Positions 63,477 through 64,000 of a DNA stretch of 64,000 nt are shown one piece after another. Every line of letters starts with the position of its first letter. The first letter of the stretch is position 1. A program made the translations under genes and the position numbers. Origin of the DNA: Lathyrus oleraceus (Eukaryota; Streptophyta; Magnoliopsida; Fabales; Fabaceae); the NCBI RefSeq assembly GCF_024323335.1, contig NC_066579.1, positions 358,360,665-358,424,664 on the forward strand. Reading direction: 5' to 3'. The notes below the pieces were generated by a model. That model had not been told where the DNA came from. It saw only the letters and a program-made list of their open reading frames with translations, and made no database searches.

Positions 63477-64000
63477 TATGGGCTACTTTTTGGAACAGAG
63501 CTTTTTTTATCATCTTTTTTACTTGTTTTTTGCTAGGAGGTGATTTTTGTGCCCTAGAAACCCCATTTCTCATTCTTCTTCTTCTCTTGACAATATTTTA
63601 CAAAAAGAAGGTGGATTCCCATCCAATCTCGATTCTTCAACTCGGATGTTGATTAACCTTCTTCTGAAACTTGTTGTTCAAGCTACAATGAAAATGAGTA
63701 GCTAAGTCTTTCATTTTGTCAAGGTTAGATGTAGATGATCATAAGCTTTGTATGTATATGGGTTGATCTTCATTTGTAAACTCTTTGATGATGAATGTAT
63801 GGTGAAAACCTTGTTTTATTGATAACTCTTTGTGTTGGTTTATTATTGAAAGGTGTTTTCCAACTCTTGACCTAGGTTTTCATCCATCCTTGTTCTTTAG
63901 CTAGAGATAGTTTTGAATGAGTTTGTTCACTAAAAAGTTAAACCTAAAAGTTATCATTTTGATAGATTGTGTGAGAAATCAACAATGGATCAAAATGGGA

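Larger units (their letters stand above)
62872..64000 (+). mobile_element. Start of an LTR retrotransposon, incomplete at window end
   Basis: TGTTAGATGCCCAAG at 62872 starts abruptly inside the hAT transposase frame. No second LTR, primer site or protein is in view, so LTR identity rests on the TG start, the TATA box and my memory of similar legume LTRs. A TATA box lies at 63467-63476. Open frames here are not genes. Confidence 0.55.

Overview
This is plant nuclear DNA, most likely from a legume of the pea/vetch tribe (Fabeae). It shows three things together: a long block of angiosperm mitochondrial DNA whose genes are decayed (so a nuclear copy, a NUMT); very large Ty3/gypsy retrotransposons of the Tat/Ogre and Athila lineages, in one case nested in each other; and an intronless cox2 beside an rpl5-rps14-cob cluster, which is what I know of pea-type mitochondria. 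The species assignment is inference. No active cellular gene was recognised. A 500-N assembly gap lies at 60032-60531.

Layout. 1-115: AT/AG microsatellite and one arm of a repeat that recurs at the far end of the mitochondrial block. About 116-20069: NUMT segment 1, with rpl5 (one stop), rps14 (open), cob (lost start, stop, deletions), cox2 (two stops) and a short 5' piece of nad3; the rest is non-coding mitochondrial-type DNA. 20070-28705: a truncated Ogre-type element on the minus strand, consisting of the integrase tail, 3' UTR repeats and a 4.86-kb 3' LTR. 28706-30549: NUMT segment 2. 30550-59668: a Tat-lineage LTR element on the minus strand with a perfect 5-bp target duplication (GAGAG), 2.95-kb LTRs and a heavily mutated gag-pro-RT-RH-aRH-INT. 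Inside its 3' UTR repeat array sits a complete 13.7-kb Athila-type element (34296-47984, minus) with 1,719-bp LTRs, gag-pol, and two related extra ORFs. 59669-60031: NUMT segment 3, then the gap. 60532-60840: palindromic AT-rich repeat. 61726-62871: 3' part of a hAT transposon. 62872-64000: start of another LTR element running out of the window.

Order of events by nesting and LTR divergence: mitochondrial DNA was captured first. Tat-lineage elements then inserted into it (LTR pair about 2.7% different over the part I compared). The Athila element entered last (LTR pair about 1.1% different). Many breaks in all layers are C-to-T or G-to-A changes, as expected for methylated, silent plant DNA.

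The most interesting items are: (a) tandem hairpins just after the integrase stop in both Tat-lineage elements, with compensatory stem changes, G-U pairs that work only in the transcript sense and a GAAA tetraloop; and (b) a duplicated ATHILA-type ORF in the inner element, with its own TATA box and a copy of the TGACG palindrome array found in the LTR.
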